Below, in pieces: positions 24,383 through 33,980 of a DNA stretch of 64,000 nucleotides (position 1 is its first letter; every line of letters begins with the position of its first letter). This stretch comes from Haloplanus litoreus. Its GTDB lineage: Archaea > Halobacteriota > Halobacteria > Halobacteriales > Haloferacaceae. The notes under the pieces were generated by a model. That model saw only the letters and a program-made list of their open reading frames with translations. It was not told the DNA's origin and did not search any database. The DNA is taken from assembly GCF_042677945.1 (NCBI RefSeq), contig NZ_JBHUDN010000014.1; one strand, given 5' to 3'. Position numbers and translations under genes: made by a program.

Positions 24383-26005
24383 ATGGACCCCGTGGAGAAG
24401 GCACTTGAGGACGCTAGAACGTCCTCCGACGATTATGCGTTCAAATTAGCACTACACACGCTCAAGAGACAAATTGACGGGGAAATCCAGAATGAGCTCC
24501 ACTACAATATCGCCCTGCTTGATTCAACTAGCGCTGAACACCCTCTCCTCGACGCGCTTCACGGGTACCAGCTGTGGGTAAGTGACCAAGATTACGAGAA
24601 CGGAGCGGAGCGTGCCCTACACAAGTACGAGGAAGGTTTTGAGGAGGCTCTCGGCGAGGGATGGCTGAATGTGGCGAGTTGGGCACTCGCCTCGCTTATC
24701 GAGCTTGCAGACTCCCTGAATCACGAGAATCGAATGCAAAGAGGGGCCGAGCAAGCAGTGGAGCTACTCGAAAAACACTACTCAGGCCTCGATACAAACG
24801 AAGGTACCGCAGGGCGTGTTTTAGATGCAATCTCTGAGGCTAACCTACAGCCGATCGATAATCAAACGCTCGACCGTCTCGTTGAAATCTGTTGGACTCG
24901 GGCAGAGTATACGAACAAGAAACAAAACCATCACTCTCAACGAAAGTACCTCCGGAGGCTCCGACGAATCCAGAATCAGCGCGAGAAATCAATCGAGGAC
25001 GTTGAAGAAGCTCTCATCGAGTCCTACGAAGACGAAATCGAGTTTCAGAGGACACGGGGACACCTCGTAACTGCGGCGACGATTGAAGGAGCAATTACGG
25101 AATGTGAGTCCTTCGCGGACGAGGAAACCCTCAACCGGTGGCGATTGGAAAAGCGGGAGGCAAACAAAGAAGGAATCGAGGAGGAAATGAAGTCGGTTGG
25201 TTGGGAGATATCTGACGAAGAGGCAGAGAACTTCGAGACGATTGTCTCTACCCTGATTGGGGCCTTCGAGGACATAGCTACTCAGCACTCACCAGAAGCC
25301 GCATTTATCGGCTTAGTCAAGACCCCAGTGCTGCTACCGCAACTCGAAAGGGAGGAACCGAGTCAACGTCCAGAAGAAGATTCAGACGAATTCGCGACTG
25401 CCTCGATCCACGAGATATTCCCCCGCAGACTGATGACTCACGAGGGAGACTCAGTCTCCGATGAGGTCTCGGACATAGATATCCCAGACAGTTACAACAT
25501 CGATGCTCGCTTGTCGACCGCGTTGACTGCCCGGGTCGTCTACAAGCTCATCAATCAAGAGCTGATTCGTGAACATCATTTTTACACATTGCTCGAATCT
25601 ATCGAGGGCGCAACGGTCGATGATAAAGCGTTCCTCACCCACTTTATCATCGCATTCTTCGAGGACCGCCACCCGGAGGCCATCCATCTCGGGATGGCTC
25701 GCCTAGAGGGGCTGATGAAGCACCAATTGGAGGCGGCAGGGACTGCAGTCACCGGGAGCAAGCGCGGTGAGGACTTGCCCAAATCCCTCGGGGGAATCGT
25801 GAATCGACTGGATGGGTTGGTAGACGACGAGTATGTGACGTACCTCCGGTTCCGGTACCACGACCTCGTGGGAGAAGCTCTACGCAACCGGATTGCCCAC
25901 GGCGATCTCCGATACAAGGAAGCCCACTTCGATATCTCTGCCTCGATTCTGGTGGAGATATTCAGAAGTACCGTGTACATCAGTCAAATCGAGACTTCTG
26001 AATAG
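24383..26005 (+). CDS. Large helical protein with C-terminal HEPN motif (DUF7380/DUF4209-like)
   Basis: A 540-aa, almost entirely helical protein. The N-terminal part (residues 1-240) looks like an alpha-solenoid sensor. The C-terminal part (about 370-535) carries a HEPN-type signature LRNRIAHG with R501 and H506 (R-N-x3-H), the catalytic arrangement of HEPN RNases. Such proteins are frequent in toxin and defence loci. The two genes that follow encode a PD-(D/E)xK-like protein and a methyltransferase-like protein that also ends in a HEPN motif, so this may be the first component of a three-gene system. The assignment to DUF7380/DUF4209 is from memory of their layout. Confidence 0.7.
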   Translation: MDPVEKALEDARTSSDDYAFKLALHTLKRQIDGEIQNELHYNIALLDSTSAEHPLLDALHGYQLWVSDQDYENGAERALHKYEEGFEEALGEGWLNVASWALASLIELADSLNHENRMQRGAEQAVELLEKHYSGLDTNEGTAGRVLDAISEANLQPIDNQTLDRLVEICWTRAEYTNKKQNHHSQRKYLRRLRRIQNQREKSIEDVEEALIESYEDEIEFQRTRGHLVTAATIEGAITECESFADEETLNRWRLEKREANKEGIEEEMKSVGWEISDEEAENFETIVSTLIGAFEDIATQHSPEAAFIGLVKTPVLLPQLEREEPSQRPEEDSDEFATASIHEIFPRRLMTHEGDSVSDEVSDIDIPDSYNIDARLSTALTARVVYKLINQELIREHHFYTLLESIEGATVDDKAFLTHFIIAFFEDRHPEAIHLGMARLEGLMKHQLEAAGTAVTGSKRGEDLPKSLGGIVNRLDGLVDDEYVTYLRFRYHDLVGEALRNRIAHGDLRYKEAHFDISASILVEIFRSTVYISQIETSE

Positions 26006-26096
26006 GAGATATACCCCGAGGAATACTTATACCATCGGATATTTGTCATAATCGTGTATTGGGTCACATTCCGCGGCTGGTTCGATTAAGAGAAAG

Positions 26097-26864
26097 ATGG
26101 TCAAGCCAGAAATCAGTGAGACGCAGTTCGTGTACGGCGCGACGAGCGAATTGGAAGATGGAAATTGGCGCTACCCGCTGATGCAGCCACCGCGATTTCC
26201 GACACAGAATATCGAGGGAGACATCGGATACGACGTGGATGCGCTGATATCGAACGGGGCCGGCATAGAACCACTATTCCTCCAATACAAGCGGTCGGAA
26301 CACATGGTCGGGGCACAAGCCCGGCACTGGGAGGAGTTCCCCAGCGACTACTACAGATTCAAAATCAAGAACGCGAAGCAGCATAACACGCTCATCGAGA
26401 CCGCAGACTACTATCCCCACACCTACTACGTGGCCCCCATCTTCTCCGAGATGTCAGAATACGCCTCCCACCATAGGAACGAGACGATTCTGGAGAATAC
26501 GGTTTTCGCAACCTGCTTCGGTCTCCCGGAAATGGACGAGGGAGACAGCACTGATCGACATACAATCGGGTTCACGGAGAACCAGACCAAGTTCTTCTCA
26601 GAGCCGATGGAGCTCGATTCAGTAGTCGGACTGGAATATCTGCTCTCGGAGATACTCGAAGCTGACGAGAGCTTCACAGGGTTCGGTGAGATACGGGATT
26701 CGTTTGCTGAATTGACAGAGACCCTGCTGGCCGAAGTTGATGCGGAAATCGAACGTCCCGCCATAGATCAGTCTCCCTCCGATTGGATTCGAGCAGAGCA
26801 GGATTTTTTCAAGAAACTGGGGGTTGAGTTGGTGTTCCTGTTCGACGAGACAGACGACTCATAG
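26097..26864 (+). CDS. Putative PD-(D/E)xK-fold protein, 255 aa
   Basis: Residues about 42-62 read DIGYDVDALISNGAGIEPLF, then LQYKRSEHM: Asp, then a strand E-x-L-F-L-Q-Y-K with the (E/Q)xK triad typical of restriction-endonuclease folds. A helix with W and YRF follows, and the C-terminus is helical. It lies 91 bases after the HEPN gene and 50 bases before the methyltransferase-like gene on the same strand. It may be the DNA-cutting or nucleic-acid-binding part of that cluster. The fold assignment rests on this motif alone. Confidence 0.6.
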   Translation: MVKPEISETQFVYGATSELEDGNWRYPLMQPPRFPTQNIEGDIGYDVDALISNGAGIEPLFLQYKRSEHMVGAQARHWEEFPSDYYRFKIKNAKQHNTLIETADYYPHTYYVAPIFSEMSEYASHHRNETILENTVFATCFGLPEMDEGDSTDRHTIGFTENQTKFFSEPMELDSVVGLEYLLSEILEADESFTGFGEIRDSFAELTETLLAEVDAEIERPAIDQSPSDWIRAEQDFFKKLGVELVFLFDETDDS

Positions 26865-26914
26865 ACCGGAAACTCACAATCAAAACTATATCCTCGTCGT
26901 TCGATGCCTGATTG

Positions 26915-29644
26915 ATGACCGATACCCTGTCTCCTCCGAACAGGGCCGATGTCGAGGGCGTTCTACGGAATTCTTCGGCTGTGGAGGAGATCATCTCATA
27001 CGGAGACAACTGGATACAGGTGACTGGGGACTCCCGATCCCTGCTCTTGTGCTTAGGAGCTGAGGCTCTCGCTAACTCTGGGGGGTTGATAGAAGGTTCA
27101 GAGCTTCTGGATCCAGATGACTCCGGAGTAGTGTTCGCCACCGCCCCTATGGTACACGTATTGGGGATTTCGGATTACCACTGCGGTGGGGCCGAACGCC
27201 TGTCGTCTGACTCGACCGAGGCCTTTATTCAGGACCTCGGGGAGATGGTCTCCAAGTTGTTGGTTGACGGGTTCGATGATTATCCCGAGTTGACAACGGA
27301 CGAGCTACCGCTCTTTTTCTCGAATATAATTTCTGATGAGGGCAATCACGAAGGGACGCCAATCAAGGGATCGGGCAGAACTCTAAGAGGACTACCGGTT
27401 GCATGGCCGCCGGATGTCGAGGAGGGCATGGTTGACCTGCTGGCGGACTGGCTACTCTTCGATAATCCAAAGAATATCGTCGACCTCTGCTCAGATGGAT
27501 GGTCCCTCACCCACCGACTCCTTGACTACTGTCATCGGGAAGGTGATGTAACGTTGCGGCTTGTGGATCTGCCGAGCGAAGGGACGCGTGTGGGAAGGCT
27601 CGTCTCAGCATACCGCTTCCCGGGACAGCGACGGACCGAGGCAGTAGAGTGTAATCTGAACGACATTCTCAAAGAGCCAGCTGAACAAACCGATTTAGAT
27701 CAATTTGAGGGCAACCCTGACACGGAAGATACGGCAGCGTCAGCCGTAGTCGCGGGCTTCTGCTCGGGACGGCCTCTCGACGTAAACGAATCACTCAAAG
27801 AGCGTGCTTCGGCGTTGAATCTGGGTCTCCCACCGAGACTCAGCCTACCGACGTATCTCACAGCCGAAGGAATTCAGTCGCTTGATGAGGGAGGGCGGGG
27901 AGTCTTCGTTCTTCCATTCAGGCAGCTCGCACGACAGTCTTTCCTCCAGTATATCTTTGATCAGGGCCAACTCCACTCGGTACTGTTACTAGACGATCCA
28001 GAGGAACCGGGAGAGGGAGCGCGCCGAAGTGTTGAGATTGCGATAGTCTTGTTCGAGAAGGATAGAAGTGACAACGATTCCAAGGCGGTCAGGCTCGTCG
28101 AGATGGAGGCACCGGAATTCGACCCACGGCTGAACCGTCTGGTACAAGCACCTATACAGCAGCTTGATTCGAGCGATGCTGCCGACATTACAGGCGTCTC
28201 ATTTCATCTCGTGAACTCTGCAGACCTCCGGGAGCTGAACCCTCGGCTGGTACTGCGCGAACCCCAAATCGCCCCGTTCCTTCGAGCAGAAGAGACTCGC
28301 GAACTCGGAGACATAGTCGACAAGATACAGTATGGCGTCAAATCTGGTGCGAACGACTTCTTCTATCTGAATTCAGATGAGGTCGACCAATTAGACCTCC
28401 CGTCCAAATTCTTGACTCCCGTGCTGAGAGGGCCCCGTGACCCTGTTGATGAGGAAGGCCAGATAGTGACCGCAGGGAGTACCGATTTCTATGCTCTCGA
28501 TCTGCGTGAATTCCTACAGCAGTTTGACGAAAATCCACCAGAGGAAACGGTACTTCGCGAACTTCGTCGGCAAGGTTTCAGAAGCGTAGCAGACTATATT
28601 GAATCCCATAAGGAACTCAGTGAGAGAGCATCGCTTCAGATGCGCGATTACTGGTTCTGCCCGTTCGATTCCTCGATAGACAATCCCCCAGACTTGCTGA
28701 TAGGGAGGTTTTCAGACGGGACGTGGTATCGTTATCGGGGTGATGGTGCGATCATCGATCAGAGTTGGTATGGCGTGTGGTGCGGAGATACCGACCCCGA
28801 TTCCCTCATCAGGCTGTTGAGCTCCGAGCCCTACGAGCTACTGATTCAGCACCTCGGACAGCCGATGTCACAGGTCCATTCCCAGTATACCATCCGAGAC
28901 ATCTCCCAACTTCCGATTAATACCGACTCGCTTGATGCTGGTCTGGACGAAATTACGTTTCCACCCGAGCGCCGTCGCGACCAGCGACAGCTGGATCAAG
29001 CCGTGGTCAATGGATGTAGTGAGCAAACCGTGAGAGAGGCACTTGCAACATTAATCGAGCCGGACGACCAATTCGCATGGGCGTGGTTTCTCTCCCCGGA
29101 AGAGTATGAGGAGTTCCAGAGGCAGTATGAAATAGGGGAGGAAGCGGCTAGAGAGTATGTAGCGGAGCGGCTCAGTGAGAGAGAGATACGGAAAATGCTC
29201 ACCGAGATCGAGGAAAGTCCACTGCGGATGGAGCGCTGGGAGACGATGGCCGAGCTGGCTGAGGAATATCGAGAGGGTCACTATCGGCTGTTCATGTACG
29301 GAGCGACACCACAGTTTGAGGGATTCATCATGGACTGGGCTGAGAATAAGGAGTACCCGATATTCAAGCGAGATGGGAGACCATACGTACAGATTCCCGG
29401 GGATACTACTGAAGAAGAGGATCAGGAGATACCGAAAAGCCTCGGAGCGCTAATCGAGGCGTTCATTCCACGCGGATTCGGGGACTTTCTCCAAGACGAT
29501 ATCACGACTCTCAGAAACACGATCACGCATGGTGAAATTATCGAGATGTCGCACGAGCGAGCAGCGATTTGTTTCTTAGCTCTCCATACCTTGGCCCTAC
29601 AGATCAGAGAAGACAGATTGGGGACCGAGGACTATACCCCTTGA
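26915..29644 (+). CDS. N6-methyltransferase-like protein without NPPY motif, fused to C-terminal HEPN
   Basis: A 909-aa protein; ATG 26915 is preferred to a preceding TTG because TATA-like AACTATAT lies about 27 bases before it (leaderless). Residues 170-340 resemble a methyltransferase Rossmann domain (NPKNIVDLCSDGWSLTHRLL, as motif I), but where motif IV (NPPY/F) should be the sequence reads AVVAGFCSGRPLD. The downstream strand RGVFVLPFRQLARQSFL fits Eco57I/TaqI enzymes, as do YGVKSGANDFFYLN and a TaqI-like specificity region near 560-670. The C-terminus has LRNTITHGE (R867-H872), a HEPN motif. I infer a catalytically dead methyltransferase used for target recognition with a HEPN effector. 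Confidence 0.7.
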   Translation: MTDTLSPPNRADVEGVLRNSSAVEEIISYGDNWIQVTGDSRSLLLCLGAEALANSGGLIEGSELLDPDDSGVVFATAPMVHVLGISDYHCGGAERLSSDSTEAFIQDLGEMVSKLLVDGFDDYPELTTDELPLFFSNIISDEGNHEGTPIKGSGRTLRGLPVAWPPDVEEGMVDLLADWLLFDNPKNIVDLCSDGWSLTHRLLDYCHREGDVTLRLVDLPSEGTRVGRLVSAYRFPGQRRTEAVECNLNDILKEPAEQTDLDQFEGNPDTEDTAASAVVAGFCSGRPLDVNESLKERASALNLGLPPRLSLPTYLTAEGIQSLDEGGRGVFVLPFRQLARQSFLQYIFDQGQLHSVLLLDDPEEPGEGARRSVEIAIVLFEKDRSDNDSKAVRLVEMEAPEFDPRLNRLVQAPIQQLDSSDAADITGVSFHLVNSADLRELNPRLVLREPQIAPFLRAEETRELGDIVDKIQYGVKSGANDFFYLNSDEVDQLDLPSKFLTPVLRGPRDPVDEEGQIVTAGSTDFYALDLREFLQQFDENPPEETVLRELRRQGFRSVADYIESHKELSERASLQMRDYWFCPFDSSIDNPPDLLIGRFSDGTWYRYRGDGAIIDQSWYGVWCGDTDPDSLIRLLSSEPYELLIQHLGQPMSQVHSQYTIRDISQLPINTDSLDAGLDEITFPPERRRDQRQLDQAVVNGCSEQTVREALATLIEPDDQFAWAWFLSPEEYEEFQRQYEIGEEAAREYVAERLSEREIRKMLTEIEESPLRMERWETMAELAEEYREGHYRLFMYGATPQFEGFIMDWAENKEYPIFKRDGRPYVQIPGDTTEEEDQEIPKSLGALIEAFIPRGFGDFLQDDITTLRNTITHGEIIEMSHERAAICFLALHTLALQIREDRLGTEDYTP

Positions 29645-29769
29645 TTCAGGGAGGATCCGTCCGCCAATGACAAGTTCAAGATACTTGCTGACTTTTCGTG
29701 TGGGGCTGTCGGACCGTGTTTCTGTCACAAACGAGGAAGGCTTAGTATTTTCACCAGTCTCCATCTCGT

Positions 29770-30330
29770 ATGGAACGGACTGTTGATGGAGAAGCGTGGG
29801 TGACGCGGGGATGGACTCGCGTACTGAACGTGTTGTACGAGACGGATGTGACTATCGGAATATCCCATATGCGCGTACCCGAAGAGGTCTCGGAGAGTGG
29901 TTACGAGACGGTTCAATCTCTGCCGAGTGACTCTACACTACTCTCAGAGACCGATTTGACTGAAGACCAAGCAATTACAGAATTGAATCATCTTCTCGGT
30001 GAGGAGTTAGTTCATTTCCTCCGGCCGTTTGACGATGACAGCATCGCTGTCTACAGGCTGACAGAGGAGGGCTTCAGAGTAGCACACGAATTACGACGGA
30101 CAGAGAAGGAAGACCAGTGGCGTGCAGAGAGTCGGCAGATAAATATCGTACTCACGGTCGCGACGGGATTCTTAGCTGCAACCGCTGTTGGTCAAGCTAT
30201 CCTCGCGTACTTTAACGAGCAACCACCGACCAATACGTGGTTCGCAATCACGTATGCCACCGTAGTTGTCGTGACGATATTGCTGCTGGTGGCTCGAAGC
30301 GGGGGACGAGGGCCGGATATCTGGGGATAA
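29770..30330 (+). CDS. Winged-helix protein with two C-terminal membrane helices
   Basis: A 186-aa protein. Residues 15-105 form a winged-helix region (TRVLNVLYETDVTIGISHMR, then TEDQAITELNHLLGEELVHFL and a wing ending RLTEEGFRVAHEL). Residues 120-175 contain two hydrophobic helices (INIVLTVATGFLAATAVGQ and WFAITYATVVVVTILLLVA). The same architecture as the gene at 22623-23189, though the sequences are not obviously close. Probably a membrane-anchored regulator. It follows the methyltransferase-like gene by 125 bases and may be a separate unit. Confidence 0.7.
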   Translation: MERTVDGEAWVTRGWTRVLNVLYETDVTIGISHMRVPEEVSESGYETVQSLPSDSTLLSETDLTEDQAITELNHLLGEELVHFLRPFDDDSIAVYRLTEEGFRVAHELRRTEKEDQWRAESRQINIVLTVATGFLAATAVGQAILAYFNEQPPTNTWFAITYATVVVVTILLLVARSGGRGPDIWG

Positions 30331-30507
30331 CTACGTGGATTCGAACTTGTACGAGTTTGACTCCCGGAGGAGGTGCTCAACCATTTGGTTGACTACCTCG
30401 GCGGAACGCCCGGATATGGCGTGCCCTCAGGTATGAGAAAAGATGCCTTCGTTTTGAAAATGTAGCCGCCTAAATAATCTTATCACGACAGGAAGATGTT
30501 GTGACCT

Positions 30508-31206
30508 ATGGTAACTCATCTTGGCGTCGACGCCTGTTCCGGCGGTTGGTTTGCGACAATCGTGGTGGATGACGATATCGATACAGAATGTTATCCCACC
30601 TTCGACGCGCTCTGGGCCACGCATGCGAACGCGGATCGAATCCTCGTCGACATCCCGATCGGCCTGCCTGATGAGGGGACCCGGGTATGTGATGAGGAAG
30701 CGCGGACGCTTCTCGGGTGTCGTGGCAGTTCGGTTTTCGATACGCTCTGTCGGCCACTCCTCAACGTGGCGGATTACGACGAAGCGAACGCGACGTACCG
30801 AGAACTAGCTGGGAAAGGGCTCTCTCAGCAGGCGTGGCACCTCCGCGAGAAGATTGAGCAAGTAGACACGGTAGTACGGCAAGATGAGAGAGCGGAAACC
30901 ACACTCCGAGAGAGTCACCCGGAACTCTGTTTTTATGCTCTGAACGATGGGAATCCGGTCGCGTATAGCAAGAAGAGCGAGCGGGGGCGAGAGAAACGAC
31001 TGGCCATTCTCGAATCGGAGCTTGCTGACGCAGAGGGTGTGTACGATGATTCAATGGATCGGTTCCTCAGGAAACACGTCGGTCGTGACGATATTCTTGA
31101 CGCTTGTGCGCTTGCAGTCGCCTCTCGAAATGGATCACTAACCCACATCCCTGAGGCGTCGAACAGGGGTGACCCGTGGATGCGAATCTACTATCCAAAT
31201 TGGTAG
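30508..31206 (+). CDS. DUF429 protein, predicted RNase-H-like nuclease
   Basis: A 232-aa protein typical of DUF429. The first Asp lies in HLGVDACSGGWFATIVVDDD (residues 4-23), followed by ILVDIPIGLPDEGTRVCD with the second Asp (residues 49-66), then ESHPELCFYALNDG and a late DILDACALAVAS, matching the RNase-H-like order of acidic residues. DUF429 proteins are widespread and mostly uncharacterised. It lies just before the integrase, at the right end of the defence island. It is chromosomal in some haloarchaea, so it may or may not belong to the mobile part. Confidence 0.85.
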   Translation: MVTHLGVDACSGGWFATIVVDDDIDTECYPTFDALWATHANADRILVDIPIGLPDEGTRVCDEEARTLLGCRGSSVFDTLCRPLLNVADYDEANATYRELAGKGLSQQAWHLREKIEQVDTVVRQDERAETTLRESHPELCFYALNDGNPVAYSKKSERGREKRLAILESELADAEGVYDDSMDRFLRKHVGRDDILDACALAVASRNGSLTHIPEASNRGDPWMRIYYPNW

Positions 31207-31372
31207 TCCGGTGCCTATTGGCTCTTAACTCTCTGATTGAGGTACTCTACCTCTGAATATGTCCCTGCCTCTTTCAATCTCCGCAAGAACTGTTGGTTAC
31301 TGAGGACATCAAGAGGGCGAAAATAATGAGGGATGGATGCTGTTCGCCTGTTCGGAACCTTCGTGCCAACCC

Positions 31373-32443
31373 CTATAGGTCGTCGTAGTACCTCCGGCGT
31401 TGCTCCATTTTTCCTTGCTTCGTCCGTTCGTCGTAGTGCTTCTCGATCACACTCGGACTCACGTCGAACCGATCCGCGACAACGTCAATTGGTACGTCGT
31501 TCGCTCGCCAGTGCGTCATCACCGCTCGCCGCCACGGATGGGGGGACATACTCGACGGACATCCATAAGCGAAGTTGACCATCCGAGCGGATTCGCAGTT
31601 ATCCGGTTCCAAGTCGTGCGGACACTCTTCCCCATATTTACACGGTCGTGTGAGCGCGTAGCTGATGTCTCGTAGCGTCTGTGTCGATGAACGCTTGCTT
31701 GCTCGTGGCTTTACCACGAGGGGTTTGCGGCCATACTCATCTTCGACATCGGGGCGCTGGTACTCGATGTAGTCGTTGAGAATCTCGACGCTGTGGTCTT
31801 TGAGAGCGACCAGTCGCTCGGAGTCTTTTCCGTTCTTCAGTGGAGTGTCAGTCTTCGGCCGGTGGTGGGTCTCGATGTGTGGGCCAACACGTGTTCCGTC
31901 AGGTAGGTCCATTGGTTCTGGCTGGAAGTCCTTCAGGTCGAGGCTACGAACGGCACCGATGCGGAATCCGCATTCGTGAAGGAGGTGTGCGAACACGTGC
32001 TCGAAGCTCGCAAACTGAAAGCGGTTGAGTCGCTCCAGAATCTTCTCTTGGGTCTCGTAGGGCACTACGTCGTGGTTGGCGTCGTCTTCGGAGAGGGTTG
32101 GACTCGTGACCGCCATATGAGTGTCTCTGGGGACACCTTCGATACTCTCGCAGAATCGCATGAATTTGCGTAGCGTGTCCATATTGTTCTTCAGAGTCGA
32201 CCTTGCGAGAGAGCCTGCCTTGCTCCTCTTGGTTCGCCAAACTTTGAACGAGCGAAGATCTCGACCAGTGATGTCGTTGAGGTTGTCGAGTTCCTGTTCG
32301 TCGCACCAGTCGAGGAAGTGGTTTAGGCGGTGGCGGTGAGCACGGACTGTGCCGGCGGCCGCTCCATCGGTTTCCCGGTTGTTCAGATACAATTCGACTG
32401 CGTCTGATGGTTCGAGGGGTTCGAGTGTGTTCTGTGTTACCAT
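31373..32443 (-). CDS. Tyrosine-type site-specific integrase
   Basis: I chose ATG 32443 (MVTQNTLEPLEPSDAVELYL), giving 356 aa. The N-terminal SAM-like core-binding domain (HRLNHFLDWCDEQELDNLND) is followed by the catalytic domain: Arg I in ECGFRIGAVRSLDLKD, HxxR in SPHPWRRAVMTHW, and the nucleophile Tyr in VIEKHYDERTKQ. A Cys/His cluster (CKYGEECPHDLEPDNC) between them is typical of haloarchaeal integrases. It catalyses recombination between attachment sites. tRNA-arm-like fragments and a dispersed-repeat zone begin within 300 bases of its start codon, consistent with an element boundary. Confidence 0.92.
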   Translation of the reverse strand: MVTQNTLEPLEPSDAVELYLNNRETDGAAAGTVRAHRHRLNHFLDWCDEQELDNLNDITGRDLRSFKVWRTKRSKAGSLARSTLKNNMDTLRKFMRFCESIEGVPRDTHMAVTSPTLSEDDANHDVVPYETQEKILERLNRFQFASFEHVFAHLLHECGFRIGAVRSLDLKDFQPEPMDLPDGTRVGPHIETHHRPKTDTPLKNGKDSERLVALKDHSVEILNDYIEYQRPDVEDEYGRKPLVVKPRASKRSSTQTLRDISYALTRPCKYGEECPHDLEPDNCESARMVNFAYGCPSSMSPHPWRRAVMTHWRANDVPIDVVADRFDVSPSVIEKHYDERTKQGKMEQRRRYYDDL

Positions 32444-32519
32444 GGTCTGGTCATCGAATGGCAACGAGCAGAGAACAGGGCGCGCGTTTGATCGCTCGCA
32501 GATGCCCACCGGCTTCGCT

Positions 32520-32730
32520 ATGCGGGTTCAAATCGCGACGAATCCCGAGCCTGCGAGGGTTCGGAGCTGCGGGTCGGGCTACGAGTGAGCGTGCGAACGA
32601 GTAGCACGGTCCAACCTGCAGCGCCCATAATTCTTCCGCGAACGAAGTGAGCGGAGAATCATCGACCGCGAAGGATTTGAATCAGGGAGTGAAGCGAGCG
32701 AAGCGAGCGAAACGACCGTGGTTCAAATTC
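32520..32730. other. tRNA-arm-like remnants next to the integrase (possible attachment site)
   Basis: GCGGGTTCAAATC (about 32523), GGATTTGAATC (about 32672, inverted) and GTGGTTCAAATTC (about 32719) all resemble tRNA T-loop sequence, without a complete tRNA gene around any of them. A short tandem GCGAGCGAA run is at about 32694-32712. These are probably leftovers of integration into tRNA 3' ends by the adjacent integrase. Confidence 0.4.
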
Positions 32731-32944
32731 TGTAGCGCCCATCGCCGATTTCTCGTTCGTAATCGCACGACAACGGTGGGGTGATCGTCGGTATCACCAT
32801 CTCTGAGTGCACTGCCGTTGATTTCGTTCAGCCACTGAACGATTCCGATCGACGGCGGGTTCGTCCCCTGGTTCGCTGTCTCTACGGCGTGGTGCACGGC
32901 CTCTAATCATTAGCCGTTGGACGTTTCTCGGACACGAGCAACTG
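32731..32944. repeat. Dispersed repeat, copy A
   Basis: About 214 bases closely matching copy B (34655-34859), from GTAGCGCCCATCGCC to GAGCAACTG. It includes the shared core CACCATCTCTGAGTGCACTG and CTACGGCGTGGTGCACGGCC. The outer 5' third found in copies B and C is missing. It lies between the integrase side and the TumA/TumE-like cassette. No terminal inverted repeats or transposase. Confidence 0.8.
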
Positions 32945-33436
32945 GATCACAGCAACTTTGAGAGCTGACAGAGATTGGTTACGAGACTCCGTACTGTCGC
33001 CGAGTGAGGGTTCCGACGTAGCGTATCCGAGATGTCTCGGGTAGTACCCGAAAACGAAGTACCCAAATCGTGATTCTATCGTTGGATCGACTGGTAGTTA
33101 TTGACACGGAGGTTCCACATCGAGAACTAGTAGACACGAATCTGGGGGCACTGGCAATCAGAGCCGACTCTCCGAATCGAATCCCACGCTGTTTGATATG
33201 ATTTTGGAGACTTGCTGAATACAGAGCGCAACGACATGCTCGACAAGGTCGTCAGTGACAGATCGAAGTCAGTCAGGAAGTGACCGATACTGACCACGAC
33301 CGCCGGACCGCGTGTGAACGAATGGAACAACGGCGTGACTACCTCGATGAATTATAGTGTGGCGACAATCATAGAGAAGATACAGAATAATTTTCTTTGG
33401 GAAACATATTTTATCTATCGGCGCAAAACGTCTCGC
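32945..33436. other. Intergenic region with a 15-bp palindrome
   Basis: No gene supported. TCGGGTA-G-TACCCGA at 33037-33051 is a perfect palindrome. An AT-rich stretch at about 33385-33418 (CATATTTTATCTAT) is a likely promoter for the winged-helix gene at 33437. Confidence 0.45.
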
Positions 33437-33976
33437 ATGGGAACGGATTCTGGCCAGCCGAACGGCGACCCCGGGGCAATTACAGAGGCACGTGAAGACT
33501 GGAAGAGTTCAACCACCGCGTTGGAACGCGTCCAGCAAGTCGTCGAACAGACGACGACGCCGAAAACTGCGGGCGAAATCGCCGAGGAAGCACTCGTGAG
33601 TGAACCGACCGCTCGGAAGCATCTCAAGTCGCTGGTTGAGGTAGGTACGGCGGCCGCGACTGAGGAGGGTGGTGCGACGAAGTACGTCCGGAACGAGGAT
33701 ACGCTTCTGTACCAGCGGATTCGAGAGTTGGCGACGGAACACAGTCGCAAAGAGCTGATCGAGAGCATTCAACGGATGAAACGCCGTATCAAGAAATTCG
33801 AGGACGACTACGACGCAGCGTCGCCGGAGGACCTCGCAACCTCGCTGGGAAGCGACGCGTCAGAAGGCGCCTGGGAGGCGGTGTCCGAGTGGCAGACGAC
33901 GGAACGGAACCTACATATCGCCCAGGCCGCAATCAACTACGGTCGGGCTCGCGATCTCGGTGCGGCGACGCAGTAG
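33437..33976 (+). CDS. Winged-helix regulator, TumA-like antitoxin candidate
   Basis: Start at ATG 33437 (MGTDSGQPNGDPGAI), giving 179 aa. Residues 30-85 form a winged helix of the DUF7342/TrmB-like kind: ALERVQQVVEQTTTPKTAGE, IAEEALVSEPTARKHLKSLV and a short wing with TKYVRNED. A C-terminal helical arm follows (ELIESIQRMKRRIKKFEDDY). It is followed after 4 bases by a TumE-like gene, and the two are flanked by repeat copies A and B. The pair matches the regulator-plus-DUF6516 layout of haloarchaeal toxin-antitoxin loci. A truncated relative of its N-terminus occurs at 41848-41946. Confidence 0.8.
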   Translation: MGTDSGQPNGDPGAITEAREDWKSSTTALERVQQVVEQTTTPKTAGEIAEEALVSEPTARKHLKSLVEVGTAAATEEGGATKYVRNEDTLLYQRIRELATEHSRKELIESIQRMKRRIKKFEDDYDAASPEDLATSLGSDASEGAWEAVSEWQTTERNLHIAQAAINYGRARDLGAATQ

Positions 33977-33980
33977 ACCG

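Noticed and set aside
32520..32600. A functional tRNA gene at the integrase.
   Set aside because: The T-stem does not pair properly and no anticodon or acceptor arms are recognisable.
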